Shown piece by piece: positions 35,398 to 45,772 of a stretch of DNA of 64,000 nt. Position numbers and translations under genes: made by a program. Where the stretch lies: the NCBI GenBank assembly GCA_016790635.1, contig JAEUOR010000070.1:62001-126000 (forward strand). The letters run 5' to 3'. This DNA is from Burkholderiales bacterium (GTDB lineage: Bacteria; Pseudomonadota; Gammaproteobacteria; Burkholderiales; JAEUOS01). Each line of letters opens with the position of its first letter. The first letter of the stretch is position 1. The notes beneath the pieces are model-generated. The model had not been told where the DNA came from, searched no databases, and saw only the letters and a program-made list of their open reading frames with translations.

Positions 35398-35751
35398 CTA
35401 GCTTTCCAGGATCATTTGGAACCCGCCGTAGATCATGCGCTTGCCGTCGAAGGGCATGGGCATGGCGCCGGGCGCCATGCGCGGATCGGCCATGATCTTC
35501 TCCCAGCCGGCATCGCGCGCTGCGCGCGATGGCCAGGTGATCCATGAGAACACCACGGTCTCGTCGGACTGTTTCTTGACCGCCAGCGGGAACGAGGTGA
35601 GCACGCCGTCGGGCACGTCGTCGCCCCAGCACTCCACCAGCTTCAAGGCACCGTGTTCCTTGAAGATTTTGGCGGCGTCTTGCGCATGCTTGCGGTAGGC
35701 CTCCTGGTTGGCGGTCGGCACGGCCGCCACGAATCCGTCGACGTAGTTCAT
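35398..35751 (-). CDS. DUF1428 family protein
   Basis: A 117-residue protein with the DUF1428 pattern: NYVDGFVAAVPTANQEAYRKHAQDAA, ALKLVECWGDDVPDG, VFSWITWPSRAARDAGWEKIMADPRM and PFDGKRMIYGGFQ. It has a dimeric alpha/beta barrel-like fold and no known function. ATG 35751 is 22 bp after the neighbouring VOC gene. The family repeatedly appears with ECF sigma factors and DGPF proteins, as here. Confidence 0.9.
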   Translation of the reverse strand: MNYVDGFVAAVPTANQEAYRKHAQDAAKIFKEHGALKLVECWGDDVPDGVLTSFPLAVKKQSDETVVFSWITWPSRAARDAGWEKIMADPRMAPGAMPMPFDGKRMIYGGFQMILES

Positions 35752-35773
35752 GGTGTTCTCCTTGTCAGTGAAG

Positions 35774-36178
35774 TCAATTTTTCGGCGGCATGCCCGACAT
35801 GTGGAACAACTCCCACACGTGGCCGTCGAGGTCGTGAAAACCGTGCTGGTACATGAATCCCAGGTCCTGCGGCTCGCGCGGCGTGGTCGCGCCGGCAGCT
35901 TTCGCCTTGGCCACCAGCGCGTCAACCTCGGCGCGATCCTGACAGTCCAGCGCGATCAACACCGAGGTCTGCGCGGTCGCGTCGCCGATGGGCTTGGGAG
36001 TGAATCCCTGGAAGAACGGTTCGGTCAGCAGCATGGCGTAGAGGTTCTCCCCCAGCACCAGACCCGCCGCGATGTCGTTGGTGAAGTCGGGATTGAAGCT
36101 GTAGCCCATGGCCTTGAAGAACGCCATGGAGCGCGCCAGGTCCTTGATCGGCAGGTTGACGTACATGTTCTTGTGCAT
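35774..36178 (-). CDS. Glyoxalase-like VOC family protein
   Basis: A 134-residue VOC-fold protein: MYVNLPIKDLARSMAFFKAMGYSFNPDFT, cut to its core, then YAMLLTEPFFQGF and GFMYQHGFHDLDGHVWELFHM with the typical C-terminal glutamate of the metal site. It may act on an oxidised or electrophilic small molecule. One of three VOC proteins in the cassette, suggesting detoxification. Confidence 0.87.
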   Translation of the reverse strand: MHKNMYVNLPIKDLARSMAFFKAMGYSFNPDFTNDIAAGLVLGENLYAMLLTEPFFQGFTPKPIGDATAQTSVLIALDCQDRAEVDALVAKAKAAGATTPREPQDLGFMYQHGFHDLDGHVWELFHMSGMPPKN

Positions 36179-36214
36179 ATCGGGTCCTCGGGTTGGTCTG
36201 CCTGCTGGCGATGA

Positions 36215-36565
36215 TCAATCGGCGTGCGTGGAGGCGAGGTCAAGCGCGCGCACGGGCCGTACCTCGATGCTGCCATTCTTCGAAGGTGGAATCTGCGCCG
36301 CGATCTGCACCGCTTCGTTCAAGTCCCTGGCGTCCACCAGATAGAAACCGGCGAGCATTTCCTTGGTCTCCGCGAACGGACCGTCGGTCAGCGTGGTCTG
36401 GCCGTTGCGCACCCGCACCGTGGTCGCGGTGTCGACGGGATGGAGCGGCTCGGCGGCGATGAGGCGGCCGCTGTTGTGCAAGCCCTCTGCGAATGCGAAG
36501 CAGGTCTTGTCGGGACAGGCGTTCCAGTTTTCCTTGGAAAGATAGACGAGGCAGAGATATTTCAT
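36215..36565 (-). CDS. YCII-related DGPF-motif protein, ECF42 partner
   Basis: A 116-residue YciI-like protein. The defining DGPF motif is at residues 61-64 (TLTDGPFAETKE), followed by GFYLVDARDLNEAVQIAAQIP and SIEVRPV. DGPF proteins are the conserved genomic partners of ECF42 sigma factors and are regulated by them in Streptomyces. ATG 36565 gives the family length. Biochemical role unknown; the fold suggests a small enzyme or binding protein. Confidence 0.92.
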   Translation of the reverse strand: MKYLCLVYLSKENWNACPDKTCFAFAEGLHNSGRLIAAEPLHPVDTATTVRVRNGQTTLTDGPFAETKEMLAGFYLVDARDLNEAVQIAAQIPPSKNGSIEVRPVRALDLASTHAD

Positions 36566-36608
36566 CGGCTGGCTCCGTGGAGGTTGGTTTTGCGTGAACT
36601 CGAGCGGA

Positions 36609-37019
36609 TCAACGCGCAAGCGCTTCGACATGCCTGCCGAAGTTGTTCAGAATCGCCTGCCATCCCTGTCGCTGCTGCTCCACCGGGTACTCGGTTTCGG
36701 CATCGAAGGTGACACGCACCGTGACACTCGTCCCGCTGGCAATGAACTCGACCAGACCGGTGCGGTCCCCGAACGAATACTCGATCAATTCGTTGGGCAC
36801 AATCCTTGTGTAAGTGCCTGCAAAGTCGAATCCGAAGCTGCCGTCCTTGGCTTCCATGCGCGACGAAAACGCCCCGCCCACCCTCAGATCGACCGTGGAC
36901 TTGGTAGTGTGCCAATCGTCCGAAGCGGTATTCCACTGCACGATGTCGGCGGGCGTCGTGTAGGCACTCCAGGCTATTGCGGCAGACGCGTTGACGATGG
37001 TTTCTACGGTGATTTTCAT
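36609..37019 (-). CDS. SRPBCC/AHSA1-type protein
   Basis: A 136-residue START-like protein: ITVETIVNASAAIAWSAYTTPADIVQWNTAS, cut to its core, then DLRVGGAFSSRMEAKDGS and GFDFAGTYTRIVPNELIEYSFGD. The C terminus (VEQQRQGWQAILNNFGRHVEAL) matches the AHSA1 family. Its ATG overlaps the stop of the dihydrofolate reductase-like gene by 4 bp, so the two are translated together. Confidence 0.88.
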   Translation of the reverse strand: MKITVETIVNASAAIAWSAYTTPADIVQWNTASDDWHTTKSTVDLRVGGAFSSRMEAKDGSFGFDFAGTYTRIVPNELIEYSFGDRTGLVEFIASGTSVTVRVTFDAETEYPVEQQRQGWQAILNNFGRHVEALAR

Positions 37020-37705
37020 GGTGCGATTCCCCGGCGTTGGCGATCCTCATGCGCGACACTCTGGCGCCGCTCGATTTCCTTCGTGCTTGGCTCGGATTGT
37101 GCGAAAGAACCGAGAGGAACGCCGCCAGCAGGCACGTAGGTGGTCATGACAACCCCAGTAGTCGAGGCGTGAGTGCTGACGAGGTGTAAAGCGCCTGGCT
37201 TCGCTCCCGTTTCAAACAACCGCTTACCACCACCGAGGATTACCGGGAACGTCCAGACGTTGTACTCGTCAATTAGTGATGCAGCGTGCAGCGATTGGAT
37301 CAGATTGCCGCTACCAATGATTTGCAAATCATGGCCCGGCTGCGCCTTGAGCGCAGCGATAGCGCCAACAACATCGCTCCCCAGCAATATCGAATGCTCC
37401 CAACTCAGCGCTTTGAGCGTGTGGGACGCTACGTACTTCCGTGCCGCATTGAGCGCTCTTGCCGTCGGGTCATCGGCCGATTGATGCGGCCAGTGTGCTT
37501 CGAAGATCTCATAGGTCCTTCGACCAAGCACAAGATCACGATCCTTGCCGTCAAAGCCACTCATGGAGCGGCCCATGACCTCATCCCAAAAGCTAAACGT
37601 CCAACCGCCAAGGTTAAAGCTGTTGGCGGGATCCTCTTCAGGGCCACCGGGCGCCTGCATTACCCCATCAAGTGAGACGAAAGTAGATGCAATAAGTCTT
37701 CTCAT
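37016..37705 (-). CDS. Dihydrofolate reductase/RibD C-terminal-domain family protein
   Basis: A 229-residue NADPH-binding fold protein: LIASTFVSLDGVMQAPGGPEED, RDLVLGRRTYEIFEAHWP, DLQIIGSGNLIQSL, and YNVWTFPVILGGGKRLFE. These are the RibD-C signatures of the YyaP/YwjB type, not true folate enzymes. The last 35 residues are polar and probably disordered. Second gene of the VOC-led operon, 53 bp after the promoter-proximal gene. Confidence 0.9.
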   Translation of the reverse strand: MRRLIASTFVSLDGVMQAPGGPEEDPANSFNLGGWTFSFWDEVMGRSMSGFDGKDRDLVLGRRTYEIFEAHWPHQSADDPTARALNAARKYVASHTLKALSWEHSILLGSDVVGAIAALKAQPGHDLQIIGSGNLIQSLHAASLIDEYNVWTFPVILGGGKRLFETGAKPGALHLVSTHASTTGVVMTTYVPAGGVPLGSFAQSEPSTKEIERRQSVAHEDRQRRGIAP

Positions 37706-37758
37706 CGAAGTGCTCCTCGGATGGCGACGGGCCGGGCAGCAGGCGCTGGACTGACAGG

Positions 37759-38178
37759 CTACATCGGCTTCGGGCCGCCGTTCACACCCCAGGCAGTGCC
37801 GAAGCGGTCGGTAACCATGCCGAAAATCTCGGCCCAGAAGGTTGGCGCCATCGGCATCTGCACACTGCCACCGTCGGCGAACGCAGCAAAGACGCGCTGC
37901 GCCTCGGCGACATCATCGAAGGTCAGCGCCAGCATGACGCCGCGCATGCCATCGAAAGGCATGCCGGGCGGCGCGTCGCCGGCCATCAAGGTGAAGTCTT
38001 TGTGCACTAGATTGGCATGCATGATTCGATCCCCGTGCGCGGTCGGACAGGGTTGGTCGCCGGGCGCCTGCCCGAAGGTGATGAGGGCGTCGAGCTTGGC
38101 GCCCAGCACCTGGGCATAGAAGCGCATCGCTTCGGCGCAGGTTCCATCAAACGAGAGGTAGGCATTGAGTTGCGGCAT
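37759..38178 (-). CDS. PhnB-like VOC protein, first gene behind ECF promoter
   Basis: A 139-residue VOC-fold protein: QLNAYLSFDGTCAEAMRFYAQVLGAKL, cut to its core, then SLMAGD-like FTLMAGDAPPG and a late TDRFGTAWGVN. It begins at ATG 38178 behind a GGAG ribosome site. Only 29 bp upstream is the ECF-type promoter at 38207-38233, making it the first gene of the regulated operon. Possibly a resistance or detoxification protein. Confidence 0.88.
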   Translation of the reverse strand: MPQLNAYLSFDGTCAEAMRFYAQVLGAKLDALITFGQAPGDQPCPTAHGDRIMHANLVHKDFTLMAGDAPPGMPFDGMRGVMLALTFDDVAEAQRVFAAFADGGSVQMPMAPTFWAEIFGMVTDRFGTAWGVNGGPKPM

Positions 38179-38206
38179 GGAGGCTCCTTCGGGTTTGTAT
38201 CTGATA

Positions 38207-38233
38207 GTCGAACGACCGGGCGCCGGATCGACA
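38207..38233 (-). promoter_or_regulatory. ECF42-type promoter TGTCGA-N17-CGAC
   Basis: On the minus strand TGTCGA (38233-38228) is followed after exactly 17 bp by CGAC (38210-38207). These match the -35 and -10 elements described for ECF42 sigma factors in Streptomyces. The site is in the gap between the sigma gene and the VOC gene, with a short leader of about 25 bp before the start codon. Confidence 0.65.
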
Positions 38234-38269
38234 GGCCGGCGAAAAACTTTTCCTGCCAGGGGGCACCCA

Positions 38270-39529
38270 TCAACCCAGCTCGGCCAGTCGGCGGGCCAGA
38301 AAGCGCTGCTCCGGCGCTTGGCGGGCAAGCGCGAGGGCACGCGCGTAGGCTTCACGCGCCGCGTCCGCGTGCCCTAGGCGGCGGCACAGGTCGGCGCGCG
38401 CGGCGTGAGCCAGGTGATAGGTGGCCAACCCCCCGTCGGCGATCAGCGTCTCGACCAGCGGCAGAGCTGCCGCCGGACCGTCGCGCATCCCCAGGGCGAC
38501 TGCGCGGTTGAGCGCCACTGCCGACGTGGGCTGCAGGGTCAGCAAGACCTCGTAGAGCCCGACGATCTCCGCCCAGTCGGTTTCCGCCGGCCGCGCGGCC
38601 TCGGCGTGCAGCGCCGCGATCGCCGCCTGCACCGCGTACGGGCCGGCCGGGCCGGCGGTGAGCGCGGCGCGCGCCAGTGCCGATCCCTCGGCGATCAGCC
38701 CGGCATCCCATGCCGAGCGGTCCTGCTGGTCCAGCGGCACCAGGTCGCCAGCGGCATCGCTGCGGGCGGACCGGCGCGACTCATGCAGCAACATGAGCGC
38801 CAGGAGTCCCTGCGCCTCCGCATCGGGCAGCAGTTCCACAATAAGACGCGCGAGCCGGATTGCCTCTTCAGAAAGGTCGCGCCGCGTGACCGTCTCGCCG
38901 GAAGACGCCGAGTAGCCTTCGTTGAAGACCAAGTACACGACCTTGAGCACACTGGGCAGCCGCCCGGGCAGTTGGTCCCGGTCCGGTACCTCGTAGGGAA
39001 TCCGCGCGGCGCGGATCTTGGCCTTGGCGCGCACGATGCGCTGCGCCAGGGTCGGCGCCGGAATCAGGAACGCGCGGGCGATCTCTTCGGTGGTGAGGCC
39101 GCACACCTCGCGCAGGGTGAGCGCGACCTGCGCTTCATCGGCCAAGGCCGGATGGCAACAGGTGAAGATGAGGCGCAGGCGGTCGTCTTCGAGCGCCTCG
39201 GACTCTCCTGGCGTCTGCGCCTGGTCGGCGACGACTTCGACCTGCTCGGCCACCTCGTCCAGCGCAACAAAACGGGCGCGGCGGCGGATCGCGTCGATCG
39301 CCTTGAATCGTCCTGCCGAGACCAGCCATGCCGCCGGATTGGCCGGCATGCCGGCACCCGGCCATTGCTCCAGCGCGGCGCGAAACGCTTCGTGCAGCGC
39401 TTCCTCGGCCAGGTCGAAGTCGCCCAGGAGGCGCACCAGCGTGGCGAAAACCCGCCGCGACTCGCGCCGGTAGATGCTCTCGATCGCTGTGGTGGACGAC
39501 GTCGTAGCCTGGTCGACAAGAGCCATCAA
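38270..39529 (-). CDS. ECF42-type RNA polymerase sigma factor with C-terminal helical repeat domain
   Basis: A 419-residue sigma-70 family factor. Region 2 is at about residues 20-85 (YRRESRRVFATLVRLLGDFDLAEEALHEAF, cut to core), and region 4 at about 125-180 (ALTLREVCGLTTEEIARAFLIPAPTLAQRIVRAKAKIR). The remaining 230 residues form the TPR-like C-terminal domain (DUF6596) typical of ECF42 and absent from ordinary ECFs. No anti-sigma gene is adjacent, as usual for this group, where the C-terminal domain is needed for activity. It follows the SnoaL-like gene by 6 bp. Confidence 0.9.
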   Translation of the reverse strand: MMALVDQATTSSTTAIESIYRRESRRVFATLVRLLGDFDLAEEALHEAFRAALEQWPGAGMPANPAAWLVSAGRFKAIDAIRRRARFVALDEVAEQVEVVADQAQTPGESEALEDDRLRLIFTCCHPALADEAQVALTLREVCGLTTEEIARAFLIPAPTLAQRIVRAKAKIRAARIPYEVPDRDQLPGRLPSVLKVVYLVFNEGYSASSGETVTRRDLSEEAIRLARLIVELLPDAEAQGLLALMLLHESRRSARSDAAGDLVPLDQQDRSAWDAGLIAEGSALARAALTAGPAGPYAVQAAIAALHAEAARPAETDWAEIVGLYEVLLTLQPTSAVALNRAVALGMRDGPAAALPLVETLIADGGLATYHLAHAARADLCRRLGHADAAREAYARALALARQAPEQRFLARRLAELG

Positions 39530-39535
39530 TGACCG

Positions 39536-39907
39536 TCAGCCGTCCGCCTCGTAGAAAAACTCCTCGCGCACGATCCTGCCGTCCTTGACCGTGTACAGAC
39601 CGACTTCGTCCATCTGCATGCGCACCCCCGTCTCCTTGACGGTCACATCGATGCGAAAACCCAGCACGAAGCGGTCACCGTGCGGCCACGGCCCGGTAAC
39701 CGAAACCGAGTGCACTTCGTGGGCACCGGCCCACCAGGCGTGCTTGGCCTTGAGCGCGGCTTTGCCGCGCGCCTCGTGCGAGCCGTCGGGAGCGACAAAC
39801 GCCTCGACGCTCACGATGTCGTCGGCGTACAGGGTTTCGAAGGCCTCGTCATTCTTGCCCTGGCCGTCCAGTTCGACCAGCTTGCGTGCCACTTGCATGG
39901 TGTTCAT
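39536..39907 (-). CDS. SnoaL-like NTF2-fold protein
   Basis: A 123-residue protein of the SnoaL/NTF2-like fold: VARKLVELDGQGKNDEAFETLYADDIVSVEAF, cut to its core, then GKAALKAKHAWWAGAHEVHSVSVTGP, and DEVGLYTVKDGRIVREEFFYEAD. It is the first cassette gene and lies 6 bp before the sigma factor, so the two are probably coexpressed. In the related ECF41 group a SnoaL-like domain is fused to sigma; here it is a separate protein, which makes a regulatory contact possible. Confidence 0.87.
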   Translation of the reverse strand: MNTMQVARKLVELDGQGKNDEAFETLYADDIVSVEAFVAPDGSHEARGKAALKAKHAWWAGAHEVHSVSVTGPWPHGDRFVLGFRIDVTVKETGVRMQMDEVGLYTVKDGRIVREEFFYEADG

Positions 39908-39927
39908 GTCACCTCCCTGTCGAAGTT

Positions 39928-39945
39928 GGCCGCGACCGGTCGGCC
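39928..39945. repeat. GC hairpin between pyk and ECF cassette
   Basis: GGCCG (39928-39932) pairs with CGGCC (39941-39945) around an 8-nt loop, directly downstream of the pyk stop on the minus strand. There is no T tract. It may separate pyk from the cassette. Confidence 0.3.
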
Positions 39946-39958
39946 GCGCCGATTGCCT

Positions 39959-41389
39959 TCAGCGCTCGCCGACCTTGACGATCTTGAGCGAGTTGGTGCC
40001 GCCGGACTTGCCGATCGGCTCGCCGATGGTGATGATGATGAGGTCGCCGCGCTCTACCATGCCGGAATCAAGCAGGAATTTCTCGGATTCGGCCAGGAGC
40101 GCCTCGCGATCGTGGGTGCGCTGCGGCATCAGGAAGGTGCGCGTGTCGCGATACAGCGCCAGCTTGGTGTAGGTCTCGGCGTCGGGGGTCAGCGCGTAGA
40201 TCGGCACGCCGGAATTGAGGCGGCTCATCCACAACGCGGTGGAGCCCGACTGCGTCAGCGCGACCAGCGCCTTGACCTTGAGATGGTGCGCGGTGAAGAG
40301 CGCGCTCATCGCGATGGCCTGGTCGATGCGCGTGAAGACGCGATGCATGAACTCCTGGTCGAGCTTGACGTCCGCGTCCATCGACTTGTCGGTCTCGATG
40401 CAGATGCGCGCCATCGCCTCGACAGCCTCCACCGGGAACTTGCCCGAGGCCGATTCCGCCGATAGCATCACCGCGTCCGTGCCGTCGAGCACCGCGTTGG
40501 CCACGTCGCTCACCTCGGCACGCGTCGGCACGGGCGAGGTGATCATGGATTCCATCATCTGCGTGGCAGTGATGGTGAGCTTGTTCATCTCGCGCGCCAT
40601 GCGGATCATGCGCTTTTGCAGCGCCGGAACGGCGGCGTCGCCCACCTCCACGGCGAGGTCGCCACGCGCGACCATGATGCCGTCTGAGGCCTTCAGGATC
40701 TCCTCCAGCGCGGGGATCGCCTCGGCGCGCTCGATCTTGGCGATCAGGAGCGACTTGCCGCCGCGCGCACGCATGAGTTCGCGCGCCATGTACATGTCGG
40801 CGCCGCTCTTGGGAAAAGACACCGCCAGGTAGTCTGCCTTGAGCGCCACCGCGGTATTGATGTCCTCGATGTCTTTCGCGGTCAGGGGCGGCGCGGTCAG
40901 CCCGCCGCCCTGCTTGTTGATGCCCTTGTTGTTCGACAGGACGCCGCCGACCTTGACGGTCGTGTAGACCTTGCCGTCCAGCACCTTGTCGACGGTGAGG
41001 ACGATCTTGCCGTCGTCCAGCAACAACACGTCGCCGGCACGCACGTCCTGCGGCAACTCCTTGTAGTCGATGCCGACCGACTTGTCATCGCCGATCTCGG
41101 CCTGCGCGTCGAGAACGAATGTCGCGCCGTTTTCAAGGCTGACCTTGCCGTCCTTGAACTTGCCGACGCGGATCTTCGGGCCCTGCAGGTCGGCCAGGAT
41201 GGCGACGCCGCGCTTGTGGCGCGCTGCGATCTCGCGCACCAGGCGCGCGCGCGCCATGTGATCCTCTGCCGTTCCGTGCGAGAAATTGAGTCGCACGACA
41301 TCGACCCCGGCGCCGATCAGGCGGTCCAGCATGTCCGCGCTGCTGGACGCGGGCCCCAGGGTGGCGACGATCTTGGTGCTGCGCGGCAT
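39959..41389 (-). CDS. pyk: Pyruvate kinase
   Basis: A 476-residue enzyme making pyruvate and ATP from phosphoenolpyruvate and ADP. Signatures: TKIVATLGPASSS, VVRLNFSHG, the lysine-containing IAKIERAEAIPALEEIL, MVARGDLAVEVG and TATQMMESMI. Full length, without a fused phosphotransferase domain. It is 24 bp after pgk and is the last gene of the tkt-gap-pgk-pyk set. In related genomes fba follows directly; here the ECF cassette intervenes. Confidence 0.97.
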   Translation of the reverse strand: MPRSTKIVATLGPASSSADMLDRLIGAGVDVVRLNFSHGTAEDHMARARLVREIAARHKRGVAILADLQGPKIRVGKFKDGKVSLENGATFVLDAQAEIGDDKSVGIDYKELPQDVRAGDVLLLDDGKIVLTVDKVLDGKVYTTVKVGGVLSNNKGINKQGGGLTAPPLTAKDIEDINTAVALKADYLAVSFPKSGADMYMARELMRARGGKSLLIAKIERAEAIPALEEILKASDGIMVARGDLAVEVGDAAVPALQKRMIRMAREMNKLTITATQMMESMITSPVPTRAEVSDVANAVLDGTDAVMLSAESASGKFPVEAVEAMARICIETDKSMDADVKLDQEFMHRVFTRIDQAIAMSALFTAHHLKVKALVALTQSGSTALWMSRLNSGVPIYALTPDAETYTKLALYRDTRTFLMPQRTHDREALLAESEKFLLDSGMVERGDLIIITIGEPIGKSGGTNSLKIVKVGER

Positions 41390-41413
41390 GGCGTTCTCCG
41401 GTGGCCGGAATTG

Positions 41414-42595
<1,182 letters not shown>

Positions 42596-42626
42596 GGTCG
42601 TCAAAGCAACTCGAGCGGAACGGAAA

Positions 42627-43625
<999 letters not shown>

Positions 43626-43642
43626 GAGACGCTCCAGTAATG

Positions 43643-45661
43643 TCAGTTCAAAACGGTCTTGACGGCCTCGACCACCGCATCCACGGTGATGCCGAAATGC
43701 CGGTACACATCCTTGGCCGGTGCCGATTCACCGAAACGGTCGATGCCGACGACCGCCCCGCCCTGATCGGCGGCCCCTACGTACTTGCGCCAGAAGTCGG
43801 TCACGCCCGCTTCCACGGCGACGCGCGGCAGGCCACGTGGCAAGACACTCGCGCGGTAGGCGGCATCCTGGGTGTCGAACACCTGGGTCGACGGCATCGA
43901 GACCACGCGCACGGGAAGTCCGGCCTCTTTCAGCCGCGCCTGCGCGGCCACCGCCAATTCGACTTCGGTCCCGGTGGCGATGATGACCGCGCGCGGCGCG
44001 GGCACGTCGACCAGCACATAGCCACCGCGGGGGATCGCGGCGATCTGCGCGGGCGTGCGCGCGTTGAACGACGATGCCTGGCGGGAAAAAATCATCGCGC
44101 TGGGGCCGTGTCGCCGCTCGACCGCGTGGGCCCAGGCGACCATGCTCTCGGTGGTGTCGCAGGGGCGCCAGAGGTCCAGGCCCGGGATCAGGCGCAGCGA
44201 CGCGACGTGCTCGACGGGCTGGTGCGTCGGCCCGTCTTCGCCCACGCCGATGGAATCGTGGGTAAAGACGTAGATGTTGCGGATCTTCATCAGCGCGGCC
44301 ATGCGCACGGCATTGCGGCTGTAATCCGAGAAGGTCAGGAAGGTGCCCGTCTCGGGGATGAAGCCGCCGTGCAATGCCATGCCGTTGGTCATCGCCCCCA
44401 TGGCGAACTCGCGCACGCCGAAGTTGACGATGTTTCCGGCGAGCGAGCCGTCGGCCGCGCGCGCCAGCACTTTCGAGCCCGGCCAGTTGGTGAAGACGCT
44501 GCCCATCAGGTCGGCCGACCCGCCGATCAGTTCCGGCAGGAGCGCTGCCAACCCGGTGATCGCGCCCTGCGAGGCCTTGCGCGTGGCCACGCTCTCGGCC
44601 TTGGCGTCGGCGGCGGCGACGAGCGCGGCCACACCTTCTTTCCAGCCGGCCGGCAGGTCACCCGCCATGCGGCGGCGGAATTCGGCCGCCAGTTCGGGAT
44701 AAGCGCGCGCATAGGCGGCGAACTTCTCGTCCCAGGCCTTTTCAAGGAGCGCGCCGCACTCGCGCGCGCTCCAAGCGGTGTAGATCTCTGCCGGGACGAC
44801 GAAGGGTTCGTGCGCCCAATCCAGCTGCTTGCGCGTGGCAGCGACCTCATCCTTGCCCAAGGCTTCGCCATGCGCCTTGGCGGAGCCGGCGCGGTTGGGC
44901 GAGCCCTTGCCGATGACGGTCTTGCAGCAGATCAGCGTGGGCGCGTCGCGACCGGCACGCGCAGCCTTGATCGCGGCGTCCACGGCATCGACATCGTGCC
45001 CATCGACCGGGGCAATCACATTCCAGCCATAGGCGCGAAACCGCGCCGGCGTGTCGTCGGTGAACCAGCCTTCGACTTTGCCGTCGATCGAGATGCCGTT
45101 GTCGTCGTAGAGCGCAATCAGCTTGCCCAATTTCAAGGTACCCGCCAGCGAGGCCGCCTCGTGCGAGATGCCTTCCATCAGGCAGCCGTCGCCCAGGAAC
45201 ACATAAGTGTGGTGATCGACGACGGTGTGTCCGGGGCGATTGAAGCTCCCGGCCAGCAGTTCCTCGGCCAGCGCCATGCCGACCGCATTGGCCAGGCCCT
45301 GTCCCAAAGGTCCGGTGGTGGTCTCGACCCCCGGCGTCATGCCGAATTCCGGATGGCCGGGGGTCTTGGACCCCAGCTGGCGAAAACGCTTGATCTCCTC
45401 GATCGACAGGTCGTGTCCGGTCAGGTGCAGGAGCGCGTAGAGCAGCATCGAGCCGTGACCGTTGGAGACGACAAACCGGTCGCGATCAACCCAGTGCGGG
45501 TTGGCCGGGTTGTGGCGCAGGTGGCGGTTCCACAGCGCGACCGCCATCTCGGCCATGCCCATGGGCATGCCGGGATGACCGGAGTTGGCGGCCTGGACGG
45601 CGTCCATGGCCAGAGCGCGAATCGCGTTGGCGAGAAGGGAAGATGAAACGGCGGAGGTCAT
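43643..45661 (-). CDS. tkt: Transketolase
   Basis: A 672-residue thiamin-diphosphate enzyme of the pentose phosphate pathway. AANSGHPGMPMGMAEMAV, GPLGQGLANAVGMALAE, the TPP motif GDGCLMEG with DDNGISIDG, and GEDGPTHQPVEH mark all functional parts. ATG 45661 is chosen as the family start; ATG 45673 would add four residues, and neither has a strong ribosome site. It heads tkt-gap-pgk-pyk and is divergent from rsmE. Its need for thiamin links it to the riboswitch-controlled thiC in this window only indirectly. Confidence 0.96.
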   Translation of the reverse strand: MTSAVSSSLLANAIRALAMDAVQAANSGHPGMPMGMAEMAVALWNRHLRHNPANPHWVDRDRFVVSNGHGSMLLYALLHLTGHDLSIEEIKRFRQLGSKTPGHPEFGMTPGVETTTGPLGQGLANAVGMALAEELLAGSFNRPGHTVVDHHTYVFLGDGCLMEGISHEAASLAGTLKLGKLIALYDDNGISIDGKVEGWFTDDTPARFRAYGWNVIAPVDGHDVDAVDAAIKAARAGRDAPTLICCKTVIGKGSPNRAGSAKAHGEALGKDEVAATRKQLDWAHEPFVVPAEIYTAWSARECGALLEKAWDEKFAAYARAYPELAAEFRRRMAGDLPAGWKEGVAALVAAADAKAESVATRKASQGAITGLAALLPELIGGSADLMGSVFTNWPGSKVLARAADGSLAGNIVNFGVREFAMGAMTNGMALHGGFIPETGTFLTFSDYSRNAVRMAALMKIRNIYVFTHDSIGVGEDGPTHQPVEHVASLRLIPGLDLWRPCDTTESMVAWAHAVERRHGPSAMIFSRQASSFNARTPAQIAAIPRGGYVLVDVPAPRAVIIATGTEVELAVAAQARLKEAGLPVRVVSMPSTQVFDTQDAAYRASVLPRGLPRVAVEAGVTDFWRKYVGAADQGGAVVGIDRFGESAPAKDVYRHFGITVDAVVEAVKTVLN

Positions 45662-45729
45662 GAGTCGCGGCATTGCGGACCGCACCCGGTCGGCCCCGGC
45701 GGGAGCGACGACAAGGCGGGAAACCTGCA

Positions 45730-45735
45730 ATTATA
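45730..45735 (-). promoter_or_regulatory. Probable -10 element before tkt
   Basis: TATAAT on the minus strand, 69-74 bp upstream of the tkt start, in the divergent region shared with rsmE. The -35 candidate at 17 bp (CGAAAT) is poor. Confidence 0.45.
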
Positions 45736-45772
45736 CGCAGCCGACCCCGGCCATTTCGATGCATGCTCGACC

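Noticed and set aside
39513..39518. Second TGTCGA motif on the minus strand
   Set aside because: It lies inside the first codons of the sigma gene and has no CGAC at 16-17 bp.
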